The notes below the pieces were generated by a model, which ran no database searches, was not told the origin of the DNA, and saw nothing but the letters and a program-made list of their open reading frames with translations. Both the position numbers and the translations under genes were made by a program. A DNA stretch of 64,000 nucleotides from positions 490,501 to 554,500 of the forward strand of contig JACSYO010002169.1 of the NCBI GenBank assembly GCA_016806645.1. Direction: 5' to 3'. The stretch is from Ophiodon elongatus. Taxonomy: Eukaryota > Chordata > Actinopteri > Perciformes > Hexagrammidae. Positions 15,404-30,531 of the stretch are shown here, in pieces (position 1 is the first letter of the stretch; each line of letters starts with the position of its first letter).

Positions 15404-17105
15404 CACCCCCTGTTGGACCAATGAGCTCCCAGTGGCAGTGTTCGGATGCTGTGCGAGGGCAGATCCGTTTATTTAAAATGAGATTAATTCTACCTCTGAT
15501 CACCTGAAGTGCTGAAATGATTTGACTGAATTCGTAAAAAAAAACACCAGAACGCAAATAGTTGTTGTTCTCCAGAGTCTGTGATTCTTCTTGTTGAGAA
15601 ATGTAAAAGGTTGTAAATTATTGTGTCCTGACTTTGATACCTACTGTACTGTACAAGATAATGTCTGCGTGGAATGTTAGTCAAATCAAGTTATTGATTT
15701 CTTTCAGCTTGAAATCATATTCTGAAGCTTGTCCTTCTTGTAATGTCCATTTCAAACATTAAAGGTATGTTGATAACTGAGAGATTAGATTATTTTTGCT
15801 ACAAGCCCGGCTGTTTCACTTCTTCAAAGTTTGCTTTGTTTGACTTTCCAGCTTTTCAACACATTCTCTCTCTCTCTCTCACTCTCTCACTCACACACTC
15901 ACACACTCACACACACTTCAATTTCACATGTCATACAAATCAAATGGTCTAATATTCACAGAAATAAACTTCTTAACTTTCTTATGTTTTTGATCAATGT
16001 TTTTTACAACATTGAATCACTACGGAAGCACCGAAAGGTAAGTGGGGGAAGAGGAAAAAAAAAAAACAGGTTTCGCAGATTTTAAATATAAGAGGCTGAA
16101 GTGCACCACGACCTATATAGGACAAAAAGCGTACATGTTTTCATCCAGGTGAGTTTTAATTTCACCATGCACTTCAAACACAAGCTACATATACTGTGTG
16201 TTAGTAAGTAAATGAAAACGACATGAATGCTTTTTTTTTTTTTTTTTTAACACATGATCCTGGCAAAACTTGTATTTTCCAGCTGTTCTTAAGTCATAAA
16301 CACAGGAGAGAAAACAAATGAGATCAGTCTCCAGGCCTTTACACACTGGAGGCGTGACAAATAAACGATACGAAAATGTAAAAATACTCGGCTGCAAATA
16401 TTTCTCATTAAACTATTCATACAGGCAGCGATGCCATTTTGCCACAGTTTCAACACCTTTTACAAAAAAGGTTTGAATAGATTTGCGCAGGCAGAGGACC
16501 AACTACCAGGACCCCATTGACCCAGAGCTGCTGTACAGCCTGAAGCTACTGTAACATGTTTTATTGAGTTTCCTTTAAGCGCAATGCTCTGAATGAAGTT
16601 CCCTCTGGTAAACAGTTATACGGTGTATATTTCTAGGGCTTTTATTGTGAAAAGTAAGAGCGAAAGAAGTGGATCTGGCCTGCGCTGCCTTTGTCAAGGT
16701 TGAAAGGAGTAATAGTTTGTGATCTTGGTTCGGGCCACGGAGCCTTTGTGTTGTTGTGCACAACAGTAGACGTATTGAATATGTCCGTTCCACACAACGG
16801 GATTGGTCGATGCCTTTAGTGCGAAAGCTCTGAAAGAAACGACCTCGCTCCGGTTGAAAATTGTGTCGCCGCGTAATATTTTCAGAAAGCTTAAAACAGC
16901 AGTTAAAAAAAATAATATTTTGATGCGCAAATTAAATCCCCGAAAAGAAGGAGGAAAAAAAACATTTACACATTTTATAAAGATCTTTAGAAAATGGAAC
17001 ACCAGAATTTCTTTTTTTCTCACTGGCCTCTCAGGGCTTCCTTAAATCACAGTAGATCTTTTTTTACACTGATCAAGTAAAAATAGATCTTGTCTGTTCG
17101 TCTCT
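15404..17105. other. convergent 3' regions of rnasek and alox12
   Basis: The two genes converge here. rnasek 3' UTR runs from 15404 with a candidate ATTAAA signal near 15757. On the minus strand, AATAAA signals read through TTTATT at about 16560 and 16637 and could end the alox12 transcript about 450-550 nt after its stop. A CT/CA-rich run at 15861-15916 and A- and T-runs (16053-16064, 16230-16248) are simple sequence. No other exon was recognised. Confidence 0.5.
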
Positions 17106-20100
17106 CTATATGGTGATGCTGTTTTCTACGCGGCTGGGCAGGAGGAACAGGTACTGAAGCTCCAGTCCTTCATTCTGACTCACGATGTCCTTCTCAATCT
17201 TCTTCAGCTCTGCTGTGAACCTGTCAATCAGCTCCTGGGCCCGCCCCTCAGTGAAGTGCTCCTCTGTGTATTGGCCCAACGGAATCTAGGCAGGAGGAAG
17301 CACACAGTACGTATATACTTTATAAAATAGTCGTGAACATGGGGGTGTGTGCTGTCTGAAAGACCAGCGGCGGTGTGCGGTGGTAACGAGGCTGAAAAGG
17401 TGAAGCCGAATAAAACAGTAATGAGCTGTGTATTGCTGCCACCACGTTTATCGTTACAATACACTTTTCTGGTTTCTACCAGATATTTCCTCTTATTGTG
17501 AAACATTTTCTCGCTATTACTAGATACCAAGTTATTTCCTTCCAAGAACACCAAACTTTATTTTGTCCCTTCACCAAACCTGGTTAAAAGAACGAGACCA
17601 TTTTTCTTTCTCTTTCACTCCCTTTTAAAACCGCTGTTCTTCATGGTTGAGTTGCCATGATTTTAATTTGATGATGATTGATTTGTTCATATGTGCCACT
17701 AAATTACAGTATCACCTGAAATGCCAACGTGAACTTGAAGCCGTGTCAAAAACTAGATGTAATACCATCCATCCATCCATCCATTTTTCTCCGCTTATCC
17801 GGGGTCAGGTCGTGGTGGCAGCAGGCCTAGCAGGCCGACCCAGGCTTCCCTCTCACCCGCAACACGTTCCAGCTCATTCTGGGGGATCCCGAGGCGTTCC
17901 CAGGCAAGCTGGGAGATATAATCCCTCCAGCGTGTCCAGGGTCTTCCCCGGGGCCTCCTACCAGTTGGGCGTGCCTGGAAAACCTCTAACGGGAGGCGTC
18001 CAGGAGGCATCTTGATTAGATGCCCGAACCACCTCAGCTGACTCCTTTCGATACGAAGGAGTAGCGCCTCAACTCCAAGTTCCCTCCTGATGTTCGAGCT
18101 CCTTACCCTATCTCTAAGGCTGAGCCCGGCCACCCTACGGAGAAAACTCATTTCGGCCGCTTGAGACCTCGTTCTTTCGGTCACGACCCAGAGTTCGTGA
18201 CCATAGGTGAGGGTCGGAATGTAGACCGCCCAGTAAATTGAGAGCTTTGCCTTCCGGCTCAGCTCCCTCTTCACCAAGACGGTCCGGTGCAGTGCCTGTT
18301 TTACTGCTGCAGCCGCACCGATCCGTCGGTCGATCTCCCGCTCCATCTTACCCTCACTCGTGAACAAGACCCCGAGATACTTGAACTCCTTCGCTTGCGG
18401 TAGGCACTGCATCCCCACCCGGAGGGAGCAATCCACCGGTTTCCGGCAGAGCACCATGGCCTCGGATTTGGATGTGCTTACCCTCATCCCCGCCGCGTCA
18501 CACTCGGCTGCAAATCGCCCCAGTGAATGCTGGAGGTCATGGTCCGAAGAGGCCAACAGGACCACATCATCTGCGAACAGCAGAGAGGCGATCCCGAGAC
18601 CCCCGAACCCGACGTTCTCCTCCCCCCGGCTACGCCTAGACATCCTGTCCATGAAAGTCACGAACAGGACCGGTGATAAAGGGCAGCCCTGGCAGAGGCC
18701 AACACCCACCGGGAACGTGTCTGACTTATTGCCGAGAATACGAACACAGCTCCTACTGCAGTCGTACAGAGACCGGATGGCCCGTTGTAACGGGTCCGGC
18801 ACCCCATACTCCCGCAGCACCCCCCACAAAAACCCCCGAGGGACCCGGTCGAAGGCCTTCTCCAAGTCCACAAAACACATGTAGACTGGTTGGGCAAACT
18901 CCCAGAGCCCCTCCAGTAGTCTTGCGAGGGTAAAGAGCTGGTCCACTGTTCCACGACCGGGACGGAATCCGCACTGCTCCTCTTGAATCCGAGGTTCGAC
19001 AATCGGTCGGAGCTCCTTTCCAGCACCCTGGCATACACTTTCCCCGGGAGGCTGAGTAGTGTGATACCCCGATAATTCGAGCACACTCTCCGGTCCCCCT
19101 TTTTGAAAATGGGAACCACCACCTCGGTCTGCCAGTCCATGGGCACTGTTCCCGACCCCCATGCGACATTGAAAAGGCGTGTCAGCCAAGACAGCCCAAC
19201 AACGTCCAGTGCCTTCAGCATCTCAGGGCGGATCTCATCCACACCCGGCACCTTGCCACCAAGGAGCTTATTGACTACCTTAGTGGCCTCTGCCAAGGAT
19301 ATGGATGCAACCCCCCCCCCCAAGTCTTCAGGCGCTGCCTCCTCTCTAGAGGACATGTTGGCCGGGTTTAGGAGTTCCTCAAAGTGCTCTTTCCACCGCC
19401 CGACGATGTCCCCCGTCCGGGTCAGCAGTTCCCCCCCCGTGCTGAGCACAGCCTGGGGTAAGCCCTGCTTTCCCTTCCTGAGCCGTCGGATGGTTTGCCA
19501 GAACTTCCTTGAGGCCAACCGAAAGTCCTTCTCCATGGCCTCCCCGAACTCCTCCCATGCCCGAGTTTTAGCGTCCGCGACCACCGCAGCTGCAGCCCTT
19601 CTGGCCTGCCGGTACCTCTCAGCTGCTTCAGGAGACCCCTGAGCCAACCAGGCCCGAAAGGCCTCCTTCAGTTTGACGGCTTCCCTCACCCCCGGTGTCC
19701 ACCACCGGGTTCTCGGGTTACCGCCACGACAGGCACCGGTGACCTTCCAACCACAGCTCCTAGCGGCCACGTCCACAATAGAGGCTTTGAACATGGTCCA
19801 CTCGGATTCCATGTCCCCAGCCTCCCTTGGGATGTGTGAGAAGTTCTTCCGGAGGTGGGAGTTGAAGACCTCCCGGAGAGGATCCTCCGCCAGACATTCC
19901 CAGTTCACCCTCACTACACGTTTGGGCTTGCCGGGTCTTTCCAGCCGATTCCCCCGCCATCTGATCCAACTCACCACCAGGTGGTGATCAGTTGACAGCT
20001 CTGCTCCTCTCTTCACCCGAGTGTCCAAGACATACGGCCGCAGATCAGATGAAACGATTACAAAGTCGATCATTGATCTACGGCCTAAGGTGTTCTGGTA

Positions 20101-23100
20101 CCAGGTACACTTATGAGCCACCCTATGTTCAACATGGTGTTCGTTATGGACAAACCGTGGCTAGCACAGAAGTCCAACAGCGAGACACCACTCGGGTTCA
20201 GATCAGGCAAGCTGTTCCTCCCAATCACCCCCCGCCAGGTTTCTCTGTCGTTGCCCACGTAAGCGTTGAAGTCTCCCAGGAGAACTATGGAGTCAGCAGG
20301 AGGCGCCCTTTCCAGGACCCCTCCCACCGACTCCAAGAAGGCCGGATACTCCGAACTGCTGTTCGGTGCATAGGCACAAACAACAGTCAGAGCCTTACTC
20401 CCCGCAGGCGCAGGGAGGCGACCCTCTCGTTCTCCGGGGAGAACTCCAACACGGAGGCGCTCAGCCGGGGGCTCGTGAGTATCCCCACTCCCGCCCGGCG
20501 CCTCTCACCCTGGGCAACTCCAGAAAAGGACAAAGTCCAACCTTTCTCCAGGAGCTTGGTTCCAGAGCCAGTGCTGTGCGTGGAGGTGAGGCCAACTATA
20601 TCTAGCTGGTACCGCTCCACCTCCCGCACCAGCTCCGGCTCTTTCCCCGCTAGCGAGGTGACGTTCCACGTCCCTAGAGCTAGTCTATGCTGCCGGCGAT
20701 CAGCTCGCCCAGGCCCCCTGCCCGGCCCGCCGCCCGGTCCACATAGCACCCGACCCCGATGCTTATCCCTGCGGGTGGTGGGTCCACAGATGTAATACCG
20801 TCATGTTTTAAAGACATTTCTTTGCTCCAGGGCCCCCATATAGGTCTCATTCATCATCTCATTTATATTTTCTTCAAACCAGGTTGATACAACCTCAGTG
20901 TGCTTCATCATTTATATCTGTTCTCCATGTCTGTGCTTTAATTTTCTGATTTTATTGTCATCTTGTAGACATCAATGGTCCCTACGGAAACAGTGTGTTC
21001 TGTGAACCATCCAAAGTAACAGGCACCTTGTACCTGGAAAGACACGCCGCTGGTTAATCATTTTCCAAATAGATTAAAGTCCATTCCCCTCTATTGTAAT
21101 GTTGTGGACTCAGTAATCTCATGAATCTGAAAACCTGGACACGTAAAACAAAACAGTGTTCTTGAATAAATAAGTGTCAACTGCGGAAGCCCCCGAGAGG
21201 CAAGTGAGGAGAACAAAAGACTGGTTATCTAAACTGTTTTTGGATAACAAAACGGTGGGAAATTAATTCGTCCATGCACTCTAAACACAAGATACAAGTA
21301 TTGTGTGTTATTGCGTGTTATTTAGAACATGGGATAGTGGTGCAATTCAGCCGCTTGTGGCCAAAATGAGTATTACAACAAACACAAAACTTCTTTTTTT
21401 CTTTCACCTGTTCTTAAATCATAAACCCAGCAGAGAAAACAATTATATTCAGAATTAGAAAATGGATGACCAAAATATTTTTTTTCTCACTTGCCTGTGA
21501 GAGCTTCCACACTCTACCCTTTCACTTATCAGCGATGTCAGCCTATCAAAATTAGAATTCGGAGTCCTCGTTTAATATATATGATCTATTGCCACATAAA
21601 CCAGACAAAGATAGACTCACTGCGTCAGGCTGTGCTCGCCCCAGATGCCATGTGATAGCCATCTGCACACAGGACTGGCTGACATCAGGAAGGCTGGCCA
21701 TGATCATCTCCATGGTGACAGCATCCTTGTCTGTTGGTGGGGGGTGTCTCATGGTGCAGGGGGTGTTGGGGACCCAGGCACACCAGTCAAACTGAAAAAA
21801 AAAAACATCAACAGAGAGAGAATGAGTTCAAGCCTTTCTGTGTAGGATGTGACTGGCGACTCATTGTGATGTTCAGCACCTGTCCGTTGTTAGTGGCAGC
21901 GTGCTGGACTGTACTGGTGAAGATGGACACTGACAGCAGGGTGGAGAGTTCCTCTCTGGTGTTGAGCTTACTGGGTAGACCTGAGCAGATTTCCACCATC
22001 AAGAATTACATGCACAAATTATACACAATGTCTGACAGCGCTTTATTTGAATGATTCCTGCAACCTTCGTAAAAATTTGACATACGGTACATATTAAGAC
22101 ATCAGAAGGATGTGATATTTATGCTAGCTCCCCTCCGGCACTAACAGTGTGTAGCTACGTTGCAAAATACTGTCTTGAGTGGATAACTTCCGCTAATTCA
22201 TCCAGACTCCCGGTGTTTCATCCCGCTGGTAAAATGGCTAGCTTGCCATTTGCAAATTACTTCATCAGCGAGTGTTACGAAGTCACCAACACCATAGCCA
22301 TGCAGCCTGCTAAGTAACAGCTAGCTGGCTAACCTTAGCCTGCTAACATTATCGCTATTGTTATACTATCTGAGTTGATTTGTTAGTTGGGTAGCTTGCC
22401 AAATTCCTTCACCAGCTATCGTGATCCACAATACTAATGTGTTACGACAAACGGTGTTGATTTTAGCCAACAATAAATTATGTAGTAGTACAAAGTCAAG
22501 GTGTATAGCTAATTGCAACTACTTGCTAAGAGAGATGCAAGGCAAAGGTGACCAACTAGCGAACTGTAATCTATGCAAAGCTAAGGTTAGCTAGGTGGCT
22601 GTACCTTAGCTATGCGGCATGGATCTTGTTTTTGTCGCTTTATACCGTGAGCTAAAGAAGGAATTTGTAAACGGCAAGCTAATTAGAAGCAATGGTCTAA
22701 ATAAAATATAGGAGCATTATTCTAAATTTGACATATGATTGTGATGTAATAACGCTCGGTGGGCAAGCAACAGGATGCTGACTGCAGTTCACTTAATGGC
22801 CACCAGTGTCACAAGGACTTTCTGAAAGCTACACATAGTACCGTTAAGGTCGTTATAAAAAATGCCCTGCTGGAAGTGTACTTTTTAACTTGGGTGATGA
22901 TATGATATAAATGCAGGATATTAATAACTGACCAAAGTTGGGGAGTTCTGTGAAGCCTTCCAGTGATATGTCTCTGATCCAGGCTTGGAGCTCCAGGTCA
23001 TCCTGCACATCATGGTCTGACTGGTAGTACAGGCCGACCATACCTGAGACAAAACTGAAGGAAGAGGCACAGTTAAATGCATCTGGCCCTCAGTGGTGTC

Positions 23101-26100
23101 CTCAAATTGCAGAATTTATTTCCTCAAATCAATAGCACTAAGTGAGCTTGTGTGCAGGGTTGAAACTCAACCCAACATACAGAAATCCAGACGATCATTC
23201 TGATGTCTCTTTTGATAAAACCTTATGTAAACAGTTAAAAAACTCAATCTTCCAACCCTGAAGAATCAAAATTCTCCAATTATATTACAGAAGTGGAAAT
23301 GAAAGTGTCTATATTCTGTGGGCCTACTTGTCAAGCCAATGATTTGTATATTACACTTTCAGTCCGGGGGGCAGACACAGTGACCACATTTAAGAGTAGA
23401 CTTAAGACTTTCCTCTTTGATAGCGCTTATAGTTAGGGCTGGCTCAGGTTTGCCCTGGTCCATTCTTTCCAGCCCCTTGATATGCTGCTATAGGCCTAGA
23501 CTGCTGGGGGACAACTTAGGATACACTGAGCTCCTCTATCCTTTTCTCTCTCTCCTTCTGTATGAATTCATGTTCTATAAATGCACATTACTAACTCTAC
23601 TTCTTCCCTCGGAGTCTTTGTGCTTTCTCGCCTCGCAGGTTTCCACGAATCGTGGTTGCATCTGGACCCTGGTCCTGCCTCCTGGTTCCTTCCGTGGAAC
23701 TGCTGACGCACATTCTTTTCTATTTTATGTGAATTCAACGTGTTGTAACTCTGTTATGCTGTTCATTCTGTACACATGACATCTATTTTCGTACTCTGTC
23801 CATCCTGGGAGAGGGATCCTCCTCTGCTGCTCTCCTGAAGGTTTCTTCCATTTTTCTCCCTATTGATAGGGTTTTTTGGGGGAGTTTTTCCTGAGTCGAT
23901 GAGAGGTTCTGGGACAGAGGATGTCAGTGTGTACAGATTGTAAAGCCCTCTGAGGCAAATTTGTAATTTGTGATTTTGGGCTATACAAAAATAAATTGAA
24001 TTGAATTGAATTGAATTGAATTGAATTATATTCATTCAACAAAGGTTAATTTAATGAAAATATAAATTTTACAGTGCAACTTAGGTCACACAAATCGTTG
24101 GTACTTTATTTTACTTTTACTGACCATTATCACTTCTAAATGAGGATGTGAAGAAACGCAGAGGAAGCATTTAACAAAAGTGAATGGGACTTTATCCGAC
24201 AAACGATCCACAACAAATTATTTATTAATATAATAAAAGTTCTATATGGCAAAGCAATTATTACATATCACATCAGGGCTTCCCCTTTCCATCATTTTTG
24301 TTTGGTAAATCAATTGAACCACTTGCACTGAAAATCCAGAGCATTCGTGCATCCCATCACCTTCTCCTCAAACAAAATATCTCTTTACGCTGATGATATA
24401 ATACTCTATTTAGGTCCCACAGCCATTACAATGTCACATTAAATGAGTCAGAAGTACATTTTGTGTTTGACATTTTATAGTTAATGTTTTTTAAATCCAG
24501 ATATAAAATGATCTGCAGTGAATCTGCATCTATACTTTTAAATACTGTGATGATTTTAAAGTATCTGGGTATAGATAGGAGGACCTATAGACAGGTAGCT
24601 GTGTGCTGTATTCATTTTTTAGAGACGTATGTAGTGTGATACTGGTCGGCATACTGCAGATATAATATAATATAGTTAAATATGTTCACTGGTCCAATCA
24701 AATCTGAAGGATTTAAATCGCTTTACAAGCTACCAAGCACCTACATGTTCAATTTCATTCAGAAAAATGTCAAATTATTGAAGATAAAGACACTCTAACT
24801 TCACTTTGGTCCTCAGAATAAAGCAGCAGACCAGCTGCGAGTATGAGCATAGGGTGTAATACCTGAGTATGGCCTCCCACAGCATCAGACTGTGGTCTCT
24901 GTAGAAGTACTTTGGGAGCTGGGAGATGCCTCTGTCAGAGAAGTCGTTGGGAGGCTGGAGGGAGCGGTAGGTCAGCACCTTGTACTCCCTCTGAGCCAGA
25001 ATCATCAGGCCCTCCCCACCCGTAGAGACAACCTACACACAATAATCACCATCAGACTGTTGAACACATCAAGTGTGCTTTTAAATCAATAATGTATCTG
25101 TGATGAGGTGTAGGGCCCAGTGACACACTCTTTTGAAGATTCCATTATGCGAGATGAGCTGACTGCGCCCCCTACAGTTGATCTCAAGAGTGTAACGCAG
25201 ATGAGGGGCCAGGAGCTGCAGCGGGAAGACACAGAGCAGAGTCTAAAAGAATAGCACCAACAACTGAACTGTTACTAATCAAGGTCTGGAAAAAGCATTG
25301 AGGAGAAGTACCATGTGACCCACACTCGAATAGGTCACATGGTACATTCGGTATAATGTACAATTCCTCAGCATTCATGTCACTTTCTCTTTTTAACAAA
25401 AGTATTGTTTTCATTCACTAATTATTTCCGGTTGCTTCAACTTTGACTTTATTTTTTATTGTTGTCAAGTTTTCATCAGTGAAACCCAGCACTTCCAGCA
25501 GATGTTTCAAATTAAAAGCTTGCTTAAAAAACGGAGGGATTATAAGCCACTGGTGGTCTTTTATTGCGAAACATTTCTGCATGGTGTGTTGAGTTGCATT
25601 AACTTAACAGCGATAAAAAAAAATGACAAAGTGGAAGCAAGAGGAACTAATTAGTGGATAGAAACAATATCTGTGTTTAGCAGTGGTGAGTATGACATGA
25701 CTGTTGTTGTACTGATATAATTAGTGCTATGGGAATGTATGAATTCATTAAGACAGCAGGTAAATGAAGAAGAAGTGTTGAGTTTGTCTTAAACACAAAA
25801 CAAGGAACATTAAAAATAAAGGCCCATCTCTATACAAGCTTGTCTCAAATAAAAGCCTGGTTCTCTTTTCATTTGCAGTTGGTAACTTTTATGAAAACAA
25901 CTTTTTGTCATATTTGCACAAACTTTCACTATATCCTCATAGTAGTACACGAGACAGATAATCTGTGAAAACATGTACCTCTGCTTCCTTTTAGTGCTCC
26001 TAATGGCATTCGCAAGATTTCACCACAACCAAAGAAAAACAACCAATCAGGGCCAAGGACTAACTGGAAACTACAGTTCTGAATAATAAGACTTACCTTA

Positions 26101-28461
26101 TATATAGGGTGCACAGCAGGCAGCTGTCTCAGCGTGGCCACACAAAACACCTCTATCACCAGGTGAGTCCTGAGCAGGTGAGACAGCACCTGGAACACCT
26201 GGAACTCAGAGTGACGCACCCACATCTTAGCCAATAGCCAGGCCAGGGGCGGGTCTCTGGGCAGGAATATGGGCGTGTCCAGGCCCGGAGTCTGATCCAG
26301 CTGGGGACAAGGAGGTGGAACAGTTACAGGCAGTCCTGTTTCACTGCATTAAAGGGAACCTGAACTTCACATGTGTAGGACCTCCCAGACCGTATGATGA
26401 GTCGTTATTAGTCACCAGTTTTTTTCCACGATTTTAGTAAAATTTCTCAGATTTTCTATATTTCCTAGTAGATTTACATTCAATAGTTTCAGGTTTTCAT
26501 TTCATATTTTTATATTTTCAGTGTTCTAAGGATGCATTTACTAATCTCAGATGTCCTTTTTAGGTTTTTCATTTAATATTCGCGACTTTCATTCAATATT
26601 TAATCCTCCAATAACTAATTCTAAAACCATTTCCCCCCTAATTACTTAATTGCTTAATTTACAGGTGCTAATCAAGTTTCATTGAACATAATCTGGGCCT
26701 GTGTGATTGTGTGCATGCACTTCAGTGACATGTTGAGTTCATTACTTCAGTACAGGTCTATGGGCATGATGGGTGTGAATGATATACCTGTATAGCAATA
26801 GGTATGAGTCCGTCATCTGGGTGTTGGTACAGGAGGCAGAGTGGAGCGGTGATGTACTGAGGTTTGCCCCTGATTGTGTTGGCGGGAATCCCATCCATGA
26901 TGGCGTAGTCCAACAGGTAGATATTACCTGCCTGGACAGGAGATAAGCAGAACATTAAGAAGAATGTGGACATGGAAGGAGTAGAGAGTACGAGATGAAT
27001 GAACAGACAAATGACACAATTCTGCAGTTGCTGTATTTGTTATGTCACAATAATTTGTATAGATCGTAGTGAAAATATTTATATCCACCTTGAGTTCTTT
27101 GTCCAGGTTGGTCCTGGGAGCCATGGAGCTCTGCACCATGTTTGGTACCACAGGGAAGTTCTCTGGCAGCTTCTTGCACCTCTGGATCATCCTTGGGTTG
27201 GAGCCGTTCATACACTGGTAGCCAAAGAACCCGTCCTCCTTCCAGTGCTCCATACAGTATTCTGATTAAAAGACACACACATACTTAATGAGTAATTAAC
27301 CCTGGAGGTCATTGTCAGATAAATCTGTACCAACTACTGTACTTGCTAGTCATGTCTAATCAGCCTGTCATGTTGACAAAGACAATAACTATTGAGCCAA
27401 GGTGTCCAAACCAAAAACGGCCGAATAGGTCGTATGTGCAGGCAGCTTATTAAGACACATATTTGAGTTTTTTTGTTCGACGGCGACCTCAAGAGGCCGA
27501 AGTAATTATGCGGTAGCAAATGGCGGAAGTCAGGTGACGTAGTATAAAGAGTGACGAAGTCTGCATAGGAAGGAGGTTGGGGTGGATGGATGGGTCAAAC
27601 AAACAGGAATTTCCCCCAGGAGACCTCTGTTTGTGTACCATGTTTTGAAACCAAAAGTGAATGCGTTGAGGTATTTTAAGTGACGTTCTTAACTAGTGTA
27701 CTTGTTAGTACACAACTTATGTTAACAACAATTTAGTTATTGAATATAAAAATGGCAGTTATTTAATTTTTTTTAATTTAATTATGACACAGTTAATGCA
27801 TACATGAAAAGCAAATATATATAACAATGTGTATCGTATTTTACTTTATCTCTGTGATATGTTTTTATTTAGCCAATCTAAATACATAAAAGGATTGTGG
27901 ATATCAAACATGTTGCATTTCTTGTGAATAAGAAAGGTAATTTTCCCAATCAGCTTTTGGAAAGAGTGTGTACTGTGTATTTACCCACCAGCTATGGGGC
28001 TTCGCAGCTTCCAGAAGATCCGTTTGAAATCGTCCAGGTCGCTCCAGGACTTCCCGAACCTGATGGCCAGCTTCTTTAGAGACAACTCCAGCAAGCTGAT
28101 GGGAAGAAAGGGTGCACTTATACTTGATCATGTTGTTGGCCTTTAGATCTGATTGGACAGCACATTGTAGGAGCTCAGATCTCATCTAGGGACCAAAAGT
28201 TTTTGCGAGGACCAGTGTCGGTTTTAAAGCCTTGTAGTAAGGATATTCATGCATTGGGAGGACATTGTCCGAGGCCCTCACTACTTCAGAGACTGTTCAA
28301 AGGTTCAGACTTGGTTTTAAGGTCATGCGTAGAATTAGGTTTAGGTTAGGGTTAGGGTAAGTGGTGGGGCTGCATTAAATTGGGTTGGTTAAAGTTATGT
28401 TTAGAGGCCAGCAAATGCATGTCGTTAGTGGGGGGTCCTCACAGGTATGGAAAGACAGACT

Positions 28462-28524
<63 letters not shown>

Positions 28525-30495
28525 TTGTGTGTGCACCACCTACGCATATTTTAATGAATGTTCAAAGTCGCTCCTCTTCTCGTTGTCGAAGCGGACATCT
28601 TGAGGTAAATCTGCTTCTGTTTTAGCATCGATACATCTGGGCATCTCTGGGGCCCACGTTACCCATCTGAAAGACAGGGACACACAGCATGATACCAATA
28701 TGAATACAAAAATAACCTTGAACACAGTCTTGTTGTGTCGTTACGTGTGTCGGACCTGTAAGTCGTCTGTCGCTCCTGCAGCTCTTTCTTCCTGTGTGCC
28801 AGTAGCTGGGGTAAGGAGTCGTCCCTCAGCATCTTCGCTACACGAGCAGGAAGAGGAGGGAGACAGGAAAGTGCACCTTTAGCAACAGTTCAGACCTGCA
28901 GGGGCCCGTGAGGCACCGTTTTAGGGGAGGGGGCTAACAGAGAGGAGGGTCTTCCTCTGCCCACAAACCGTTTTTTTTTTATTTTGGTGAAGATACAGAA
29001 ACAATTTAGTAACCCAGTGTTATAGCAAAAAAAAAGAAATGTGATCCCTGAGCTTTTGCATTTATGCGTGGTATTAACAAGTGTTACCTCTACTAAATGA
29101 GCTGGGTATATGTCAACAAACATGGCACATTCCAGGTTAAGGGAAACAACGCTATTGATAGGTGTCACAAGGCAGAGATAAAGGGAGGTGTGTTTTTATG
29201 TCGTTAATGTGATTTTCATATTGGGTGTTTTATTCAAGAGTGTGATTTTATCCATTTCATTTGTTGTTGTGTCCACTGCATATTTTAGTATTAAATGTAA
29301 GAGCCACCACAATAACTTTCTGTGCAGACACATTACAAACACATTTTGGAACATAAAACAGCAAAGGTGACACTCCAACAGTCCAGCACTGCATGATGGG
29401 AAATGTGGGAAATCCAGCAACAAGCGCGTCCAGTGAGCAACGCTTTCGAAAGCGCATCGAAATAGATCAAATCCTGGACTTCTTCTACACTCGGCTAATA
29501 AAGACAGTATGGACTTACACATGTAGGCTACTATTTTGACAGATCTGAAGGACAGCGAAGCTGTGTCTGTGTCTGATTCATGTCTGAAAGGGTTACTTGT
29601 TTTGCTCATGGCTGTGGGGGAGGGGGGTGAGAACACTCTGACAGCTTCCAGCCACCCCCAGCAGCAGGATCAGTCACATGTGCTTCTACAATGCATGAAG
29701 TTGGCGGTTTGCTGGCGGGCTTGGGTTCGGGTGGCTGTTTTGCGGGATAGCTTTTATGGGTCGGGCGGTGCGAATTGGCTCTCATAATGGGTCGGGTGAG
29801 TGTGAGTATTAAAAAGAAACCTGCGCATCATTACAGCACGCTCTGCTGCCGGTTGCAATATAGGGAGGGGCCTCGGCCTCCCTACATTCAGCGCCCATGG
29901 CGTGGACTTACAGTATTAAGAAGCAGGCATGTATTTGGGAGCCCTGTCCGCCATTGACTACGGGGCACTAATTCTAATCCCCTGCATCTGTCCGAGCCTC
30001 CTTTGTATTACTAGACGCTGGACTGAGCCAATCCTGGTGGAGCATGCAGCAGCAATGGACAATGGCTGGCCAACTGCCCTTTAGCAATGGGTAAAAAGAT
30101 GGGTTTTTGTTATTATTCTGCCCCCCACGACAAAAGAATCATCCATTTTTACATCCCTTTTTGCGAGGGGGGAAATAACTTGCTACTACTTGTAGTTTTT
30201 GCTGGGGTTAGGGTGTAGCTTGAGATCACAGTAAGAGGCAGAGTGAAGTCACCTTTCAACCTGCTGTGCAGACTTTTGTCTTAAGGATGTGGTCACGCTG
30301 TACAGATCACATTTACACCGGGCTGAGGACCGCATACAAGACCACCTCCGAACGCGGTAACAAGTTCATGCTACCACGGCTGTCAAGTTAGCACTGTACC
30401 TCGGAGTCTACACTACTCCATCCATCGTAGTACATGCTGGTTCAGAGCAGGTTCCCTCGCACAAAAGATTATATAACAGCTGAAAGAATGATCTG

Positions 30496-30531
<36 letters not shown>

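Noticed and set aside
19103..19987. Plus-strand ORFs across RTE copy 1
   Set aside because: They are antisense to the endonuclease and reverse transcriptase frames.
28340..28362. TTAGGG-like run suggesting an interstitial telomere
   Set aside because: Only two to three imperfect units inside a wider intronic repeat; not a telomere array.
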